Source of the DNA: Candidatus Brocadiaceae bacterium
GTDB taxonomy: Bacteria > Planctomycetota > Brocadiia > SM23-32
Assembly (NCBI GenBank): GCA_003551785.1
Contig: PUNP01000019.1
Span: 1-5,628, forward strand
Reading direction: 5' to 3'
DNA: 5,628 bases
The position numbers and the translations under genes were made by a program. Shown piece by piece: positions 5,225 through 5,628 of this stretch (the first letter of the stretch is position 1; every line of letters starts with the position of its first letter). The notes beneath the pieces are model-generated. The model was not told where the DNA came from and did no database searches. It saw nothing but the letters and a program-made list of their open reading frames with translations.

Positions 5225-5352
5225 GGCCGAAAAGGTGCAACATAAGTTGTATAATGAGGCAAGGGTGGTTGTCATTCGTATAGCACGCATCCCTGCGTGC
5301 GCTTTGGACAGGCAAGATGCCTGTCATACATTCTGCCTGCACCTTTTCGGCC
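5225..5352. repeat. 128-bp inverted-repeat element with nested 'TGILPV'-type hairpins
   Basis: GGCCGAAAAGGTGCA (5225-5239) and its exact complement TGCACCTTTTCGGCC (5338-5352) bound the element. Inside are two perfect hairpins: GCACGCA/TGCGTGC (5283-5300, 4-nt loop) and GACAGGCA/TGCCTGTC (5307-5325, 3-nt loop). The minus strand reads MTGILPVQSARRDAC, a spurious peptide of a kind I know from repeats scattered in planctomycete, verrucomicrobial and related genomes. It begins 11 bp after the vapC stop and lacks a T-run, so a terminator role is unproven; stabilising the 3' end of the mRNA is possible. Confidence 0.8.
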
Positions 5353-5415
5353 ACGCCCTTAGAATAAAATGCCGATCCATAGATAGATTTACAATTAACA
5401 AGAACGGAGGAGTTT

Positions 5416-5454
5416 TATGAAATGGTGTCACCAATTCAGAAGCACCAAAATGAT
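5416..5454 (+). repeat. 39-bp direct repeat, copy 2
   Basis: An exact copy of 3300-3338, 2116 bp downstream in the same orientation. Flanking sequence on both sides is unrelated to that of copy 1. Here the repeat starts one base before an ATG that has a strong SD. Confidence 0.9.
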
Positions 5455-5464
5455 CAATCTTTAA
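5417..5464 (+). CDS. Possible 15-codon leader/small peptide MKWCHQF
   Basis: GGAGG (5406-5410) sits 6 nt before ATG 5417, which is ideal spacing. The frame reads MKWCHQFRSTKMINL and stops with TAA. Copy 1 of the repeat gives the same first 13 residues, followed by a stop one codon later, although the DNA there has already diverged. A second frame from ATG 5422 gives a 25-residue peptide (VSPIQKHQND near its start) with poorer SD spacing (11 nt). The peptide is too short for family recognition. It could be a leader peptide for the gene at 5617, a translated piece of a mobile repeat, or chance. Confidence 0.3.
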   Translation: MKWCHQFRSTKMINL

Positions 5465-5616
5465 CATCTTTGATTTTCTGCCTCGGTTTTGTAACATAAA
5501 ATCATGGAGTTAAAACGGTATGAATACTCAATAATCAGAAAATGCAGCACGTATTACGGTAAAAGTGCATAATAAATACAAGAAAGGGTTAAAAGTTTGC
5601 AATTAAGGAGGTTAGA

Positions 5617-5628
5617 ATGATGAGCACA
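5617..5628 (+). CDS. Start of an unidentified gene (3' partial)
   Basis: AAGGAGG (5605-5611) is a near-consensus SD 5 nt before ATG 5617 and 8 nt before a second ATG at 5620. Only M-M-S-T is visible, so no function can be given. The spacing slightly favours the second ATG. The strength of the SD makes a real start very likely. Confidence 0.6.

Larger units (their letters stand above)
5215..5616. other. Gene-poor stretch after vapBC
   Basis: It holds the 128-bp inverted-repeat/hairpin element (5225-5352), an AT-rich segment, copy 2 of the 39-bp repeat behind a strong SD (5406-5454), a weak 7-bp dyad TGATTTT/AAAATCA (5471-5477, 5498-5504) and the leader of the gene at 5617. No intrinsic terminator for vapBC is evident, and no promoter hexamer pair with proper spacing is convincing for the last gene. 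Confidence 0.5.

Noticed and set aside
5163..5420. Short open frames on both strands over the 128-bp repeat
   Set aside because: They read through palindromic repeat DNA (MTGILPV-type peptides), a familiar source of spurious gene calls.
2355..5616. Integron cassette array or CRISPR array explaining the small genes and repeats
   Set aside because: The repeats are not regularly spaced, no paired attC core sites bound the genes, and there is no integrase or cas gene. Genes lie on both strands.

Overview
The window looks like accessory DNA from a bacterium, most likely of the Planctomycetota/Verrucomicrobiota/Kiritimatiellota/Lentisphaerota group. Three things suggest this: a multidomain protein ending in a formylglycine-generating-enzyme-like (FGE/SUMF1) domain, dispersed hairpin repeats of the 'TGILPV' type common in those phyla, and several small toxin-antitoxin (TA) modules. 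The taxonomic call is an inference; there is no rRNA or marker gene. Base composition is moderate and Shine-Dalgarno (SD) sequences are clear.

Layout. (1) 1-2354, + strand: the 3' part of a large gene (beta-propeller-like N-terminus, helical TPR-like middle, FGE-like C-terminal domain). Its frame is open to the window's left edge, so the start is missing. (2) 2355-2684: gene-free, with one copy of a 26-bp repeat. (3) 2685-2939, - strand: a small TA remnant in which the first ~18 codons of a BrnT-type toxin run in frame into a complete BrnA-type antitoxin, behind a good promoter at 3000-3028. (4) 3029-3795: about 770 bp with no conventional gene, dominated by a 551-bp structure (3157-3707) with two 97-bp imperfect inverted arms (80/97 identical, no gaps) around a hairpin-rich centre. 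(5) 3796-4494: a six-TM membrane protein of unknown function. (6) 4568-5214: a complete vapBC operon with its own promoter and a near-perfect palindromic operator over the -10. (7) 5215-5616: a 128-bp inverted-repeat element with two nested perfect hairpins, then a 39-bp exact copy of a sequence lying in the centre of the 551-bp structure. (8) 5617 to the end: SD and first codons of another gene.

The best-supported working unit is vapBC: tight autoregulation by a VapB-VapC complex at the palindrome, and translational coupling through overlapping reading frames. The brnA locus seems to have lost its toxin while keeping promoter, ribosome binding site and antitoxin. The most puzzling items are the 39-bp repeat, which gives the same short reading frame (MKWCHQFRSTKMI plus one or two residues and a stop) in two unrelated contexts, one behind a strong SD, and the structured 551-bp element with a promoter-like sequence pointing into it. 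These are candidates for a non-autonomous mobile element, a structured RNA or a leader-peptide system; the sequence alone does not decide which.
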